NCBI GenBank assembly: GCA_025200525.1
Contig: CM045762.1
Span: 188,629,154 to 188,693,153, forward strand
Length of the DNA: 64,000 nt
Direction of reading: 5' to 3'
From: Camellia lanceoleosa
Lineage: Eukaryota; Streptophyta; Magnoliopsida; Ericales; Theaceae
Shown: piece by piece, positions 33,694 through 44,856 of the stretch
Position numbering within the stretch: position 1 is the stretch's first letter
Layout: each line of letters starts with the position of its first letter
Translations under genes and position numbers: made by a program
Notes under the pieces: model-generated
Told to the model about the DNA's origin: nothing
The model's input: the letters and a program-made list of their open reading frames with translations, nothing else
Database searches by the model: none

Positions 33694-35770
33694 TGTAATA
33701 ACCCGACCCCCGTATCTGTTTTTGGTATATTGTCAGTCTCTTATCCTGCATATTTAAATGCTTATTATGGGATTTCATGTGGAATTAAGTTTAATTAAGT
33801 GAACCTTATGATTATAGATTCATATCTGTTTAATAAGAAAACATATATGTTACAATTAAAATGTTTGGAGTAGGAATTGAAAGCCTTAGGAGTTTCATAA
33901 TCTGAAATTGACCTTATATTTGGAATTGGCATAATTTTTAGGTAACAATAAGCATTTTGGTAGAAATTTGGCTTGGAACGATTAAATTGATTAATTTTTG
34001 TTCAATTCAACTTTGTCTTTTATATTATATATATGTGTCTCTTTGAATAAGGAACTTAGAACCTACAAAATATCTCCTAAGAGGAAAATTAGAGAGGAAA
34101 GGGTTTGAAGAAAAGAGGTGAAAGTCCTCAAGATCAAAGAGTGGAGAATTAAGAAGAATTCAAGAGTAATAAGCTTAAGGTAAGTCTAATCCATCTAATT
34201 CCACTTCCTTTCCTTGCTTTAAAGTAGGAATTTCTTGATGTGGTGTGGGATGAAGTTGTAATGGAATTCATATATTTGAACAAATGGTTGCATGTGTGTG
34301 AGTGTGTGTGAGGAAGTTGGGAATATTATGTAATTGAATGTTGTTATGAGCTTTAGGAATTAAAGATTTGAATCATAGTTAGATTGTTGTGTATTTGTGA
34401 ATCTTGTACATGATTTTTAAACCATATTATAACAATTAAAGAACCTATTTTGAGCCTTGAAAAAGTGTACCAAAAATTGGGTTTTGCTGGATTTTAATCT
34501 CCACACATGGAAGCCTTGCCGCACGTCACGGGCTAAATTTGTTCGCTCCGTTTTGCATGCTTAACCCTCTGGTATTTTTGAAATATGTGTTTGATGTCCC
34601 TAAGATGCCTGTAAATTCGTTCGAAGTAAAATGAAGCAGGAAATGACTTAAGAAAGAAAAAGAACTAATGAATAAGTTGTGCATGTGTATAGGTCATAAC
34701 CTGGGAGGGGCAAGCACTCCGCTAAAGCACTGTGAGTAATAGTACTACAATTGTACATTTACTTACCGTTAATACTTTTTATTCTTAATGCTCGGTATTT
34801 TGCAAGTTAATTACGTTAATAGATATGAAGGATTGAGAAATCTGCGTACCTTTGTACGACTCTGAAAACCGTAAGTTCCTATATCTCCGCATGTGAATTG
34901 TATGTAAACTATTAATACTGGATTGGTTCTGAGATAAACATAGTTAAAAGTATCTCCGTTATGATAGGAAGTGATCTTTGTTATGGAAAGATGTGAACCG
35001 TATGCTTAGAGGGATGATTTCTTCTGTGATTCTGTGTTTGAGAGGTAATACCGTGAAATTTGTTGACAGAAAAGAATTGGGAGAATAAACTTCACCTATT
35101 GGGAACATGACATTTTGAATATTTTATGATGACTCAACAAAATAAATAATCGGATAGAACTTTGGATAGTACTGTAATAGTGCGCTTTGACTACCGTTAA
35201 TGATCAATATTAACATTCTGTCACCTGCAAATTAACTTATTAATGTAAAATGATCAAAAGGAATAAATGTGTACTGTGAAACAATACCATCTTCACGTGT
35301 CTGGAATCATTCTGTTATGGGCCATCGAGTGTGGTCAACTCTGTACAATCTGTGAGTTACGCTTACTTTTTGTTAGTAATTATCAGTAGCACTCTATTAA
35401 ACGTAAATTAATTGTGTTAAATCATGTGAATGATTGAAAGACTCTGTGTGCCTCTATATAATTCTGGGACTAGTCTGTTCTACTGATACCCATAAGACCT
35501 ATTGCTTTCTGGTATGGAGCAAAGTGCTGTACGGAACTAAGTGCTGTTATGCGAGTCACCTCTAGAATCTGTGCGAGCCACCTCTTGAGTCCATACATAT
35601 ATGAATGAGGCTTAATGTCGTTCTGTGCAAGTTATGAGGCTTAACGTCGTTCTGTGCAAGTTATCAGGCCTATGGCCGTTCTATGGAAGTTATGAGGCTT
35701 AAAGCCTTTCTGTGAAAGTTATGAGGCCTACGGCCATTTTGTATGATCTGTTAGTATAAAGCAAAGTGCT

Positions 35771-38062
35771 TGTCACGACCCCATTCTGCCCCTAGTAGAA
35801 TGGTGCCGTGATGGCTAGTAATCCGAGATTACCGAAGGCCATCTTTCAAGATTCAAACACAATCAGAGTATAAATACATGGGGCCCACAAGTGCGGAAGC
35901 AATATATACAAATCTAATTAGCCCATAAGAGCTGTGCGTAAGTCAAATGGAATGGCATACATCTTTTCATAACTTTACAACTTGAATACAAACAAAATGA
36001 AGTACAAAAATACATCTTGACCAAAAGGCTTCTCAAGCCATCATATACAAAACATAATGAAATGCAAGCTAAGAAGCATGATCTTCAAGATGCTACAAAA
36101 TGCGAATCCAAAACAAGTTGCAAAGCACATCTAGGCGTCGCCGCCGTCCTGCTCATCACCTACATATATATAGATAGGGTGAGCTTAGATACTCAGTGAA
36201 TGGTACAAGTAATAAAGGGTTTGCATGAATGATAACCGAGATCTTTAATAAACAACACATAATCATGGCTTGTAATAAAACGTGGGATGAATCAAGTTCA
36301 TCTAACAAATCTATCAAGCTTCATCAATCAAGTCTTTCAAGGCTTTCAAGTTTCAAGGGATGACATTAACGAAGGTGCTACAAAAGCTTAGAGTCCGCTA
36401 GCACGTAAGGACTGTCAAAGGTTGTGCTACAAATGCTTATAGTCCCCTAGCACGTACGGACTTTCAAAGGTTGTGCTACAAATGCTTATAGTCCCCTAGC
36501 ACGTACGGACTTTCAAAGGTTGTGCTACAAATGCCTATAGTCCTCTAGCACGTACGGACTTTCAAAGGTTGTGCTACACAATGCTTATAGTCCCCTAGCG
36601 CGTACAGACTTTCAATGGTTGTTATCAAAACCAAAGCTAATACTTGATACACAAAATAGGGATAGTCATTCATGCTTAACAAATACTTTTCCAAAACAAG
36701 CAAGGCAAGGCTTTATCAAAACTTTATAACATAACTTTATTAAAAATACCACTCACAAACGTCGGGGTCGAGGCAAGTCCAAGTCCTACAAACACATGGC
36801 AAGGTCTATTGAATGTACTTTCAAACAAGCTTCACATGCATACAGATGATCTCCGCATTCCTCAAAACTAAGTCAACTCAAAACAAAACACTGTTTCTCA
36901 TTTCAGGAAAACACGTTGGGCACCAACCAAGTCTTGGCTGAGGTCCCACACCTCCTTGCCGAGGTGTGGTCCCAATGGCCACATTCAAAGAAATAAAGTC
37001 GGGAAAATCTGGGTTTCCCCCTGCTGAAGAACATAATAAACATGAGCATGAAGAACTTGAAAATTATGAATGCTCAATCTCAACTTGTTATTTCAAAATC
37101 TGGGATTTTCATGCTATAAGTTCGAAAACATGGACCTGGGTACCCATACTTAAAGATCTTACAAGAACAACACAAAACACAGTTCTTGATATAAACTTTT
37201 CGAATCAAAACAAGACTTTTCTTCAAGAACATATGAACACTATTTTCTCTTTCTAAAACCAACTTAAAATCAGTGCATGGCGTGTAGAACAGGTTCGATC
37301 ATGCAATGCAACTAGATAATCAATAAAATCAACAAAAGTAGTTTAAGATTCTAACCTTAAAACACGAATCTAATGGTTTGAACTCTAAGGATCAAGCTTG
37401 GAAATCTATTCTTTCTCTAAGAACTTCTCTTCCTCTCCTAGAGCTTCTCTCTTCTCAAGGACAAAAACATATAGCAAAATGATACATTTCTAGGTCTGTC
37501 GGCTGACTTAACACTTAGTTGGGACACGTGGCATCGGCTGGTTGGTTATTCTCAAGAAAAGTGACTGAGTGAAAAGACAAGACTATGACAAAGTGTGTTC
37601 AACAAGCAAGGTGGCATAGGCACTCCGGCAGGTAACGACATCGGCTAATAACAAAGCTTAGGCCAGTAAGGTTTCGATGATCTCGGCTAGGGAGGACAAC
37701 ACTTGACTTAGCTGTGCCGCACCTCGGCCTAGATGTGCCACACCTCGGTCTAGGTCGCACCAATCCAGGAACAAGATCACTAGGTGCAAGGATAGCATCT
37801 CGGCCTAGATAATGACATCTCGGCCAATATGCAGGGGTGAAGGTGGAGGCCAACCAAAGTGGTTTCAAGGTGATCCTAGGTGCAAGAGGTTCCAACGTGT
37901 AACTTAGGCTTAAGATGAACTCAGCTAAACACACACTGAGCAAGGAGCAAAGCATGCAAGTAACACTTATACAAGACAAATCAAGGTTTGCAAGTGCAAT
38001 ATATTAAGACAAGGTCATGTAATATATGCGAGCATGACTAGAGTAAAATGAGGGTTGTTACA
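35771..38062. mobile_element. Second solo LTR nested in the first
   Basis: 2292 bp, TGTCACGACCCCATTCTGCC to AGGGTTGTTACA, with target duplication GTGCT at 35766-35770 and 38063-38067. The outer LTR reads on directly across the site (AAAGTGCT then GTACGGAACT), so this insertion came later. The 126-codon minus-strand frame inside it (37599-37979) has no recognisable domain. Confidence 0.82.
36375..36625. repeat. 49-bp tandem repeat in the nested LTR
   Basis: Five units of GTTGTGCTACAAATGCTTAT followed by AGTCCCCTAGCACGTACGGA and CTTTCAAAG, period 49 bp (starts 36421, 36470, 36519). Confidence 0.82.
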
Positions 38063-38794
38063 GTGCTGTACGGAACTACGTGCTGCAATACGAGTCACCT
38101 CTAGAATTCGTGCGAGCCACCTCTTGAGTTCATACATGCATGAATAGGGTTGAGGTTGTTTTGCATTCTGGGCTTAATGCCACTCTGTTTATAAGCTTAA
38201 AGCCACTCTATTTAAGATTGGGCCCAAGGCCGTTCTGAAATTAGTACAGGATTAGATTAACTATATAATCGTTGCATTTACACACGCATTGATATATATA
38301 TATATATTATGCCTTAAGTTGATTATCGACTTATTAAAGTACTATTATTCACTGAGATTGTCTCACTTTGTATTTTTTCTGATTCTGTAAGTAGCAAATC
38401 TGGAGGTCAGCCTTAACCCTCAACGCTTGTCCCTCTTGTGTCACCCTCTGTGTGTCCAGGCATTTGGTTGAAGCCTGCCCATTTTGTTGGTGTTGCTAAG
38501 CTTTTGATTTGTGCGCTAATTGTCTATATTGTGTTTCAATGTTTTTGTTTTACGCCCAAGCAAGGGGCGGTGTTTGTATATGTGTATGTAAATATTCGCC
38601 ATCTGATGCACTGTTCATGATCCTGGCATGATAGTGGTCGCTCAATGGATGTAGTTTTTTTTTTTTTTTTTGTTATTTTATTATATGTAATGCTTCCGTT
38701 CATGCCCCATATCTTATGTACATCGGGTTAAATGTCCGTTTCTGTAGTGGTCATGCCCAAACTTTTAGGGGCGGGTTTGGGGTGTGACAGATAT

Positions 38795-38975
38795 CATCAG
38801 AGAGATTCCTGAGAGGTGCCACATAAACATTGTGACTCATGAATTCATCTTTTCACTGCACACGGCTGTGGGAGTTCGAGATGTAGTCATGTTGTTACAG
38901 GAGATGTGCAAGATTCCCTTGATTCATTGGAGCGATTTCTTTTTTGAGTTTCCAGATTTGTTTACCGTGGGTTAG
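38795..38975 (+). pseudogene. Terminal exon of the micro-exon gene, 3' part
   Basis: Continues the frame of 33603-33693 exactly across the GATAT duplication: D-I-I-R-E-I-P-E-R-C-H, then INIVTHEFIFSLHTAVGVRD, VVMLLQEMCK and IPLIHWSDFFFEFPDLFTVG, ending TAG at 38973-38975. With the 5' part it gives roughly 120 codons. The sequence is hydrophobic and helical-looking and does not match a family I know. No AATAAA is obvious in the next 300 bases. Confidence 0.5.
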
Positions 38976-39399
38976 ATAGTTAGGGTTACGTATTACTGGG
39001 AGGACATAGCTAATGAGCATAGGTTGCATCTCATCGTTAAAGATGTCGATGATAATGCAGGCTAGGCATTACAATATGTAAAACATATATACATTGATTC
39101 ATTTCACTTGGGAAAGATACATGCTCTCTTAATATAGTGGAAGTCCAACCACTCTCTCATTACTTTTTTTGAACAAGCAGTGTCTCATTACTTGAAACGA
39201 AGTCCTTGAAATTAAACATAGATTATAATTGAAATTTTTAACTTAAATGCAAAATTAGTTTCAGATTTTTACAGGGCAAATTTTAGTCTACTCTCTTGTG
39301 GTTTGGCTCATGTGCGGATTACTTCCCTTTCATTTGGAAATAACCACACAATCCTCTTGTGTTTTGTAGATTGAAATAGATTGTTAGGCCCGTTAACGA
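38976..39399. other. 3' flank of the micro-exon gene; no feature seen
   Basis: AT-rich sequence with no open frame or repeat that I can support. It may contain the 3' UTR. Confidence 0.4.
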
Positions 39400-39889
39400 T
39401 TTAATAAAAAAGACTAAAATACTACTATACATTAGTAACATAAGTGTGAAAATTATTGATCCTTTTGTTTTATTTCATGTGCGATTTATCCCATTGAAAT
39501 TTGAAAATGAGCATATAATCCTGTTATGTCTTTTCACTTGTTAAGTTCTTGATGAAATATTTAACAAATCACAAAAGAATTATGTGATTATTTTCAAATG
39601 AGGGTAAGTAACACATGGGCAAAATGAGGTAACGTGAAATTTACCTATATTTTTTAAACCCAAAAGTAAACACTGAAATTTAAAAATGATAAAAATAAAA
39701 GTAAAAAAGCTTGAGCAAGTAAGTGTTTGCTTTGAATATGCCAAAAATGACTTGAAATGGCCATGTGAATACTACATTTATTTTTTTGGTATAAATTACA
39801 TTGACATTCCCTAATAAATTACACTTAGCCTCATAGTTTTGACATATAGAAGAAAAAATAAAGGGAGTGAAGGAATTCATTCAAATTTC
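39400..39889. repeat. Segmental duplicate of 55420-55760 plus 56797-56940
   Basis: Sequence such as TTTTATTTCATGTGCGATTT, AAACCCAAAAGTAAACACTGAA-like text and GACTTGAAATGGCCATG recurs next to the second F-box copy. There it is interrupted by 55758-56796. This shows that the two F-box loci share downstream flank as well as gene. Confidence 0.65.
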
Positions 39890-40865
39890 AAATATCACTC
39901 AAGGAAAACAAATTTTTGACATAATTAGTAACATGTAATTCTTCAAAACTACAATGACCGATAAAGAACTTTGAATCAGGAAACCCTGCGATCTTAATCT
40001 TTCTAAAAGAATTTCTATTCCGATCAGTGAACGGTGTAGAAGTATTTCACCTATCTAAATTGCTCCGACAGTATAAGGGTCTTCCTCTCGAACCCAATCA
40101 AGTGAAGGCATCATTATCTCTTTGACCCAAATCCAAGTCTCATAGTCCTGCAAAATCTAAAGGTCCTCCCAACCATCTTCTGTGTATTCACCACATGCTA
40201 CCAAATGGCCACCAAGTTCTCGTAGACAAAGCATGCGTAAAGGTCCCCTAGGGAGTGGAATCATTTGAAATCTCTCATTTTTCGGTTCAAATGTTACTAT
40301 GACATCTGAATACATAGGAGGAAAAGGTTTTGGTATATAAAAACTTGTATTTCTCCAGTGTATGACTGCATTAACACAACGACCACCATACTAAATTCAT
40401 AGTGCCCAGGAACAGAAAGACTATCAATCTATCTCCATAAATGTCTACCCAAAGTAAAATTTCACACTTGTAATCTAAGTAGTCCTAACACTCCCCCTCC
40501 ACCTCGATGTGTACAAAGTTTATGAACAACACTTCGTATTTCTTGGTAGAAGGATCAAACCCAAATGACAAATCTAGATCGCAAGTAGAATTAGCATCAT
40601 CAGTAAGTAAGCCTAGTGGAGGAAGGGTAACAATTTGTCGAGTGGTAGGATTCACGATGAAAATGGATTAGACTTTCTAAGGTACCTGCATATTAAGCCA
40701 TTGATAGATTGTTTAATATGATAAAGTCCAAAGAGGGAATGAGTAAGCAAGTACTGGGCCGATCCTCCTTCATAATTTGCTGAGGAAAAACGTATCTTGG
40801 TGGTTGATTAAGGAGATGACAAGGCAGGGCCTAGATTCGGCACTAGTGGGGTGTAAATCCATACA
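39890..40865 (-). pseudogene. Truncated F-box protein pseudogene (copy 1)
   Basis: Clearly homologous to 56939-57950: the C-terminal associated domain with PTLDWVREG-like, ACGEYTEDGWE-like and NPTTRQIVT-like segments can be followed, but with frameshifts and a deletion near 40030. Homology stops at about 40865, so the N-terminal F-box itself is missing. F-box proteins are substrate adaptors of SCF ubiquitin ligases; without an F-box this copy could not bind SKP1. It keeps sense codons (TAC near 40755, AAG near 40480) where copy 2 has stops. Confidence 0.78.
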
Positions 40866-42213
40866 AGAGAGAAAGAGAAACAAAGAGTTGGAGTTGGGGC
40901 CTAGAAGCATCATTCCTACCCTTTTGTAAATTAAACCAATCTTCTCACATGTTTTGCACTTTTAGAAAATCTCCCACTGTCCAATAATTTACTTTCGTTG
41001 CACGCACTAAATCCTATTTCCCCTTATTTTAAATTTTGAAATCTATTTTGGCATTTGAAAGATAACGAAACATTAATGGTAAATTTAAGATGATGATTCC
41101 ATTTTTTAGTACTTCATGAATATTTGAAGGTTTGGGAATTCATCGTCAATCATTCGTCCCACCATTACACTTGATTAGGTCCTCTATTTGAAGGGTAGTA
41201 TAGTATTTATGAGATGAGTAGTGTTATTCAAACCCAAAAATTAGAGTCACTATTTAAATCTAATGATGTGACAATCTATTAAAATAACTAAGGCAACTCT
41301 CTCTCTCTCTCTCTCTCTCTCATGTTTTTTCTAATCATTAGCCAATCATATCTTTTACATATTATTGGGTCTAAAAAAGAATGGACTTGCATATCATTTT
41401 CCTTCTCAGATTATTGCAAGTGGGATGTAAATAAATATATATATATATATACTCTCAATCTTGTAGATGGATGCCACAACCTCAGTATTCCAAGGTAAGA
41501 AATGATGACATTGTTAAGGTCTTATCCTAGTTGAAGAAGGTGAGATGCAACCTTGATAAGATCCCTTTCGTACCCATCTCTGGATTTGAAAGTGACAACA
41601 TGATTAAGAGGTCTACCTTCCTTATTGGTACAAAGGCCCAAACCTTGCTTAGGGCCTTTGGCATGATTCAAGATGTGTAAAAGATTTGAGGCATTTGAAT
41701 TGTCCCTGTGGGACGTGTAGAGACTAACATCCTCAAGCCCCTCTAGCCTAACAATTGAAGTCAAGCCTCAGCAGATGCATCATGAGGCTCTCTAGCAAGG
41801 TTTTTCCTCGTGACAACAATGTGAGGTTCAATGTGAAGAATTTTGCTACTAAGGATCTTAAGGTGGGTATGTTGCATCAAATTCCAAGGAATATCCAGTC
41901 AAGGAAGCAGCCAACTTCACATCTCAAGTTATTAATCATGAACAACCCAATTTAGATCACGTTCTTGATCACCACCTTGCCTACATTGCTATTAAGTTTG
42001 TTGAATTTTGGAACAAGATTGATAGAGGGCTTAGCAAAGAGCTTGAGAAAGAGCCAAATTATTTTTAAGAATGGTGATGCAAGTGATGATTCCTAGAAAG
42101 CCCATTTTGCTGATTCCCAAAAAAGCCAATTTTGCTGCCACAGACATGAAACAGACTTCGGTCGTAGATAAAGAGTGTGGAGAAGGGAAGAAATGAGTCA
42201 TGCATGATGGTTT
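40866..42213. other. Intergenic; unassigned fragments
   Basis: Contains CT microsatellites (41296-41320) and a TA run (41436-41450). An 80-codon minus-strand frame at 41764-41522 ([20 protein letters not shown]) and a plus-strand stretch at 41775-42060 look like eroded coding or transposon sequence, but I cannot assign either. Confidence 0.4.
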
Positions 42214-42366
42214 TGTTAGGAATTAACTCTTCCTAACCTAAAAGATGTGTCTCCTTTATATATTTATAAATATAGAATTAGGCGCCCCCGGAATCTTTTC
42301 TCTTTGGGGGGAGGCCCGCCAAACCCCCCATTGGACCCAGGCTTATCAAGGTCCACAGATCTAACA
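42214..42366 (-). repeat. 153-bp copia 3' LTR
   Basis: On the minus strand it starts TGTTAGATCTGTGGACC and ends AATTCCTAACA, with inverted TGTTAG/CTAACA tips. It contains TATATTTATAAATATATAAAGG. Unusually short for this lineage, possibly through internal deletion. Confidence 0.7.
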
Positions 42367-42717
42367 ATCTCCCACTTGGAACCTAATAACACAAGCTCTT
42401 TATCATCTTCATCACATAGAGGAATGCAACAACTTGATCTTCCTTCATCAAACTTGAAGGCTAACTAAAGTTGCACACAACTTCGGTTTGTCAATGGTGA
42501 CAGTCTTGGTCAACATATCTACTGGATTCTCACTACCACAAATCTTCTCAAGAGATAATACTCAATCATCTACAAGTGAACGAATAAAATGGTACCACAA
42601 CTGAATGTGTTTCATTCTACAATGAAAAGTAGGATTCTTTGCAAGATAAATTGCACTCTAATTGTCACTATACAAACCACTCATCTCTTGCTTCTTACCC
42701 AACTGTTCTAGGAAATT

Positions 42718-44170
42718 CTACAACCAAGTCATTTCCTTTCCATCTTCAGTAATAGCAACATACTCAGCTTTTGTTGTAGAAAGGGCTACAATTTTTTGCA
42801 ATTGTGAAATCCAACTCACTGTTGTATCACTCAATGTGTAAACATAACTAGTAGTTCTCTTCCTGTTATCCATATCACCAGCTAAGTTTGCATCAACATA
42901 ACCATGTAACCTAATGTCGGTTCGTTTGAAACAAAATGCCATGTTTGTAGTATCACTCAAGTATCTAATGATCCACTTCATTGCCTTCTAATGCTACTTG
43001 TTTGCATTACTTATGTACCTACAAACCACTCCTACTACATGTGCAATGTCTGGCCTAGTACAAACCATGGCATACATCATGCTATCGATAGCTGAAGCAT
43101 ATGGAACTCGTTCCATGTAAACTTGCTTTTCTTTAGTCTTTGGTGACTGCTCCTTGATAAGTATGGAGTGGCTAGCTAATGGAGTGCTTATTGGTTTTGC
43201 ACCATCCATGCTAAACCTCTTGAGAACCTTTTTGACATACTCAGCTTGTGACAACTTTAAAGTACCATTAGTCTTGTCCCTGTGAATCCTCATACCAAGG
43301 ATTTTGTTTGTAGCTCCAAGATCCTTCATCTCAAATTGGTTAGACAAAAGTTTCCTCAATCTTTTTATCTCTTCAATACTAGATCCTACGATAAGCATAT
43401 CATCAACATATAAGAGAAAAATAATATAACTTTTGTCAAACCTCTTGAAATAACAGCAATGATCTGCTTGACATCTTGTAAAACTGTTGCTACACATAAA
43501 CCCATCAAACTTCTTGTACCACTGCCTTGGGGCCTGCTTCAAACCACACAAGCTTTTTTAAAGCCTGCATACAAACTCCTCTTTGCCATGTGCCAAGAAA
43601 CCTTATGGTTGCTTCATGTCAATTTTCTCCTCCAAATCACCATGGAGAAAAGTTGTTTTCACAATCATCTACTCAAGATGAAAATCTCTAGCAGCCATAA
43701 TTCCCAACACTAATCTAATAGTAGTCAACTTCACAACTGGAGAGAAAATTTCAGTACAGTTAACCCCTCCCCCCCCCGGCGGCTTTTTTTTTTGCTAAAA
43801 TCCATTTGCAACCAATTTGACCTTGTAGCATTTACTCCCATCATGTTCCTGTTTGACCTTATAAATGTACTTGTTGTGCAAAGTTTTCTTACCCACTAGT
43901 AGTTTAGTCAACTCCTATGTCTGGTTGGCCATGAGTGAGTCCATTTCATCTTGCATGGCTGATTTCCACTTAGTTGAATCATCAACTTGAAAACCCTCAT
44001 CATAACTTTCAGGTTAACCCCCATTAGACAACAACAAATAATGTAAAGATAGAGAATAACGTTGTATAGGTTTAGACTCTCTATCTGACCGTCTCAACTT
44101 AGAGATAAGAGTACGTGGCTCAGTTTGTGGAATAAGATTTTTAGGATTATTCTAAATCATACTATTCAAA
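42718..44170 (-). pseudogene. copia reverse transcriptase and RNase H remnant
   Basis: The frame at 43551-42994 has SLCGLKQAPRQWYKKFDGF-type text at its start, the catalytic YVDDM at about 43410-43396, and MKDLGATNKILGMRI. The next frame, 42981-42718, has GYVDANLAGDMDNRKRTTSY and LQKIVALSTTKAEYVAITE, the RNase H end. Upstream (44170-43560), frames such as DDSTKWKSAMQDEMDSLMAN and LHGDLEEKIDMKQPEGF-like text continue the polymerase with stops and a C-run at 43768-43776. These enzymes would copy element RNA into DNA; the multiple breaks mean none is active. Confidence 0.82.
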
Positions 44171-44249
44171 TCAATCTTAGTAGTCTCCTCTAACTCAACA
44201 CGTTTGAGATGTTATGTACAAATCACATGCCAATTTTTCATCTATCTGA

Positions 44250-44430
44250 GGCCATCTCCAACGTTGCACCAAATGCATAATTAAATTCAAATTTGGTGAA
44301 AAAATCCCTTTTTTGTGCTCCAATGGTTTCATCAAACCTATATCAAATTGAGAAAATAACAAATGTTTCACCAAACTGAGGATCTGGGCTCTTTTCACCA
44401 TTTTACTATGCATGACCGTTGAGAATGGCC
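44250..44430. mobile_element. MITE-like inverted-repeat element
   Basis: The left end GGCCATCTCCAACGTTG and the right end, reverse-complemented, GGCCATTCTCAACGGTC form an imperfect terminal inverted repeat around 181 bp of AT-rich sequence. A flanking target duplication is not convincing, so the class is unassigned. Confidence 0.45.
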
Positions 44431-44856
44431 CCACCGGACGACCGGCCGAATGTCTAGTTGGATGTCGCCCCAGTCATCCCCTTCCTTGAACAATTTCCAC
44501 AAAAATAGGTAACACAAAGTGTTGGAAAAATGGTTTGTGCAACCATGACTTTTGACTAACTTTGACCCTAAATTGAGATGGGCTCCAGACACCGATTAAG
44601 GTGTGTCCGGGTAGAAACGCGTTCTTTGCCGAGTGGTAATTCACTTCGTATATTTGTTTGTCAAACCATTTTCCGAGTGAATATGAAATTGACTCTAAAA
44701 GAGACTTCGACAACATGGTAGTTGCCTTGTTTTCTTCATCATCATTTAGCTTTCTGCATTAGAAATATAAAGCAAAGTATGTATGCATGTGTATGTATGT
44801 GACCTTGTGAAACAAACAAAGAAAAAGTATATGAGAAAAAAGTTTGTTGAAAAAAT

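Larger units (their letters stand above)
33694..38789 (+). mobile_element. Solo LTR (chromovirus-like) interrupting the terminal exon
   Basis: Starts TGTAATAACCCGACCCC and ends TTTGGGGTGTGACA, with a perfect target duplication GATAT at 33689-33693 and 38790-38794. Excluding the nested insertion, the LTR is about 2.8 kb. TATATTATATATATGTGTC (about 34020) is the likely promoter. A family of about 31-bp repeats (ATGAGGCTTAACGTCGTTCT...) lies at 35604-35750. No gag/pol. Terminal motifs resemble Tekay/Del-type LTRs; that lineage is inference. Confidence 0.82.
20060..38975 (+). pseudogene. Micro-exon array gene: 19 recognisable in-phase mini-exons plus a longer last exon
   Basis: Nineteen exon-like segments of 36-54 bp are flanked by pyrimidine tracts ending in AG and, mostly, by GTAAG/GTATG donors. 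Neighbouring introns are homologous to each other, with shared blocks such as TTATGCAATGACATGAAT and AACTTGAATTATTTG. Exon lengths (B 54, C 39, D 36, E 48, F 42, G 48) are all multiples of 3 and every exon is phase 1-1. The order A-BCDEFG-BCDEFG-BCDE-(deletion)-G-B is a six-exon higher-order repeat of about 2.1 kb. Peptides share G-x-x-x-G-L-L-x-x-P-I-x-P-P-x-L. The last exon (33603-38975, split by a solo LTR) continues in the same phase. Lesions: a stop in A, two lost donors, two frame-disrupting length changes, TGA in the last exon, TE insertions. No 5' end is identified. I do not recognise the protein; function unknown. Confidence 0.62.
42214..44170 (-). mobile_element. Truncated Ty1/copia element (TNT1/Tork-like)
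   Basis: On the minus strand: partial linker, reverse transcriptase, RNase H, polypurine tract (minus AAGTGGGAGATT, 42367-42378) and a short 3' LTR (42366-42214). Gag, protease, integrase and the 5' LTR are absent. The AAGTGGGAGATTGTTAG junction is characteristic of TNT1/Tork-type elements. Confidence 0.8.

Noticed and set aside
37599..37979. 126-codon minus-strand frame
   Set aside because: Within the nested solo LTR and with no domain, so treated as chance.
41522..41764. 80-codon minus-strand frame
   Set aside because: Protein-like composition but no family recognised and no supporting context; left as an unassigned fragment.
43459..43713. 84-codon plus-strand frame
   Set aside because: Antisense shadow of the copia reverse transcriptase.
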